NCBI GenBank assembly: GCA_016302065.1
Contig: JAEDOI010000049.1
Span: 1 to 5,503, forward strand
DNA length: 5,503 bases
Direction: 5' to 3'
Origin: Bacilli bacterium
GTDB taxonomy: Bacteria; Bacillota_I; Bacilli_A; RFN20; CAG-826
The position numbers and the translations under genes were made by a program. Each line of letters begins with the position of its first letter. The first letter of the stretch is position 1. The notes under the pieces were generated by a model. It was not told the DNA's origin. It saw only the letters and a program-made list of their open reading frames with translations, and searched no databases. Below are positions 5,243 through 5,503 of the stretch, in pieces.

Positions 5243-5418
5243 TTACAATAATTTTGTTGTTGTTCCTTCATGAAAAGTTACTGGAATTATTAGATATTTT
5301 TTATCTCCAATACCATTTTTTATTTCAAAAAAAATAAATCAATAGCTTCTTTTATGGATTCGTCTTCATTTGGAGAAACGCTACTTATTCTAATTTGATA
5401 AGTAAAGAAACATATCAT
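5243..5418 (-). pseudogene. Decayed leftward gene fragment, frame broken at a run of eight A
   Basis: On the minus strand, 5418-5335 reads MICFFTYQIRISSVSPNEDE and then SIKEAIDLFF. After the T8 run (complement of 5327-5334) the frame must change, and then reads EIKNGIGDKKYLIIPVTFHE followed by GTTTKLL and TAA at 5245. Both halves look like real protein, and adding one T to the run joins them. The restored product would be about 58 residues, ending in a plausible beta strand and tail. No ribosome binding site precedes ATG 5418, so the 5' part may be lost, and the fragment is probably the C-terminal end of a longer protein. I do not recognise the family. Confidence 0.5.
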
Positions 5419-5424
5419 TTCTTA

Positions 5425-5503
5425 ATGAGTGGTAATGGTAATATTTATTTTGAAAGAGCTATTGGACCTAATAAAATTGGTGATAGATTCTCAAAAGAAA
5501 TGG
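5425..5503 (+). CDS. Start or internal part of an unknown rightward gene (runs off the window)
   Basis: The frame is open to the right edge and from ATG 5425 reads MSGNGNIYFERAIGPNKIGD and then RFSKEM. Codons end in A or T as in the neighbouring genes, which supports real coding. The same frame is open back to 5338, but there it runs exactly codon-on-codon opposite the leftward fragment and is likely a shadow. No ribosome binding site precedes ATG 5425 or TTG 5395, so the 5' end may be truncated or the true start may be missing. Family not recognised. Confidence 0.4.
   Translation, partial: MSGNGNIYFERAIGPNKIGDRFSKEM

Noticed and set aside
1..5503. CRISPR array, tRNA or rRNA genes
   Set aside because: No regularly spaced repeats, no tRNA cloverleaf or TTCGAATCC-type arm, and no rRNA-like GC-rich stretch were seen on either strand.

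Overview
The window is strongly AT-rich, with Gram-positive features: strong purine-rich ribosome binding sites (AGGAGG), T-tailed hairpin terminators, an XRE/Cro regulator, and a low-GC 3-hydroxyacyl-CoA dehydrogenase. It looks like a low-GC Bacillota or Mollicutes-related chromosome, perhaps Erysipelotrichia-like. Tryptophan is encoded by TGG in the intact genes, and one frame ends in TGA followed directly by TAG, so there is no sign that UGA is recoded. Genus cannot be fixed from the sequence.

Layout from left to right. (1) Bases 2-151 are the C-terminal end of a Fic-like protein. (2) Bases 152-307 hold an inverted repeat and a cluster of dyad and tandem repeats that looks like an operator for the next gene. 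(3) Bases 308-1408 encode an intact membrane-anchored XRE-type regulator. (4) Bases 1409-2990 look like a gene graveyard: a frame-broken lipoprotein signal peptide, a short FtsK/SpoIIIE-like ATPase whose coding pattern continues in a shifted frame after its stop, a further in-frame tail, a stop-interrupted open frame, several hairpins and two plus-strand terminators. (5) Bases 2992-5242 form a cleaner block: a leftward 3-hydroxyacyl-CoA dehydrogenase with its own promoter and terminator, and a rightward YwaF/TMEM164-like membrane protein. This block lies between two imperfect copies of a 40-base sequence. (6) Bases 5243-5503 hold a decayed leftward frame, broken at a run of eight A, which abuts the start or interior of another rightward frame that runs off the window.

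Only three genes look certainly intact: the XRE regulator, the dehydrogenase and the YwaF-like protein. They do not form one operon, since the dehydrogenase and the membrane protein are divergent. The dehydrogenase is probably a housekeeping fatty-acid or butyryl-CoA-type enzyme, and its codons look richer in G and C than those of its neighbours. The XRE protein, the Fic fragment and the FtsK-like remnant are typical of accessory DNA, so the left half may be the remains of an integrated element. I did not find a convincing intact new system. The most interesting points are the layered decay of 1409-2990, the repeat pair around the dehydrogenase/YwaF block, the unusual cofactor loop of the dehydrogenase, and the slippery-tract gene remnant at the right end.
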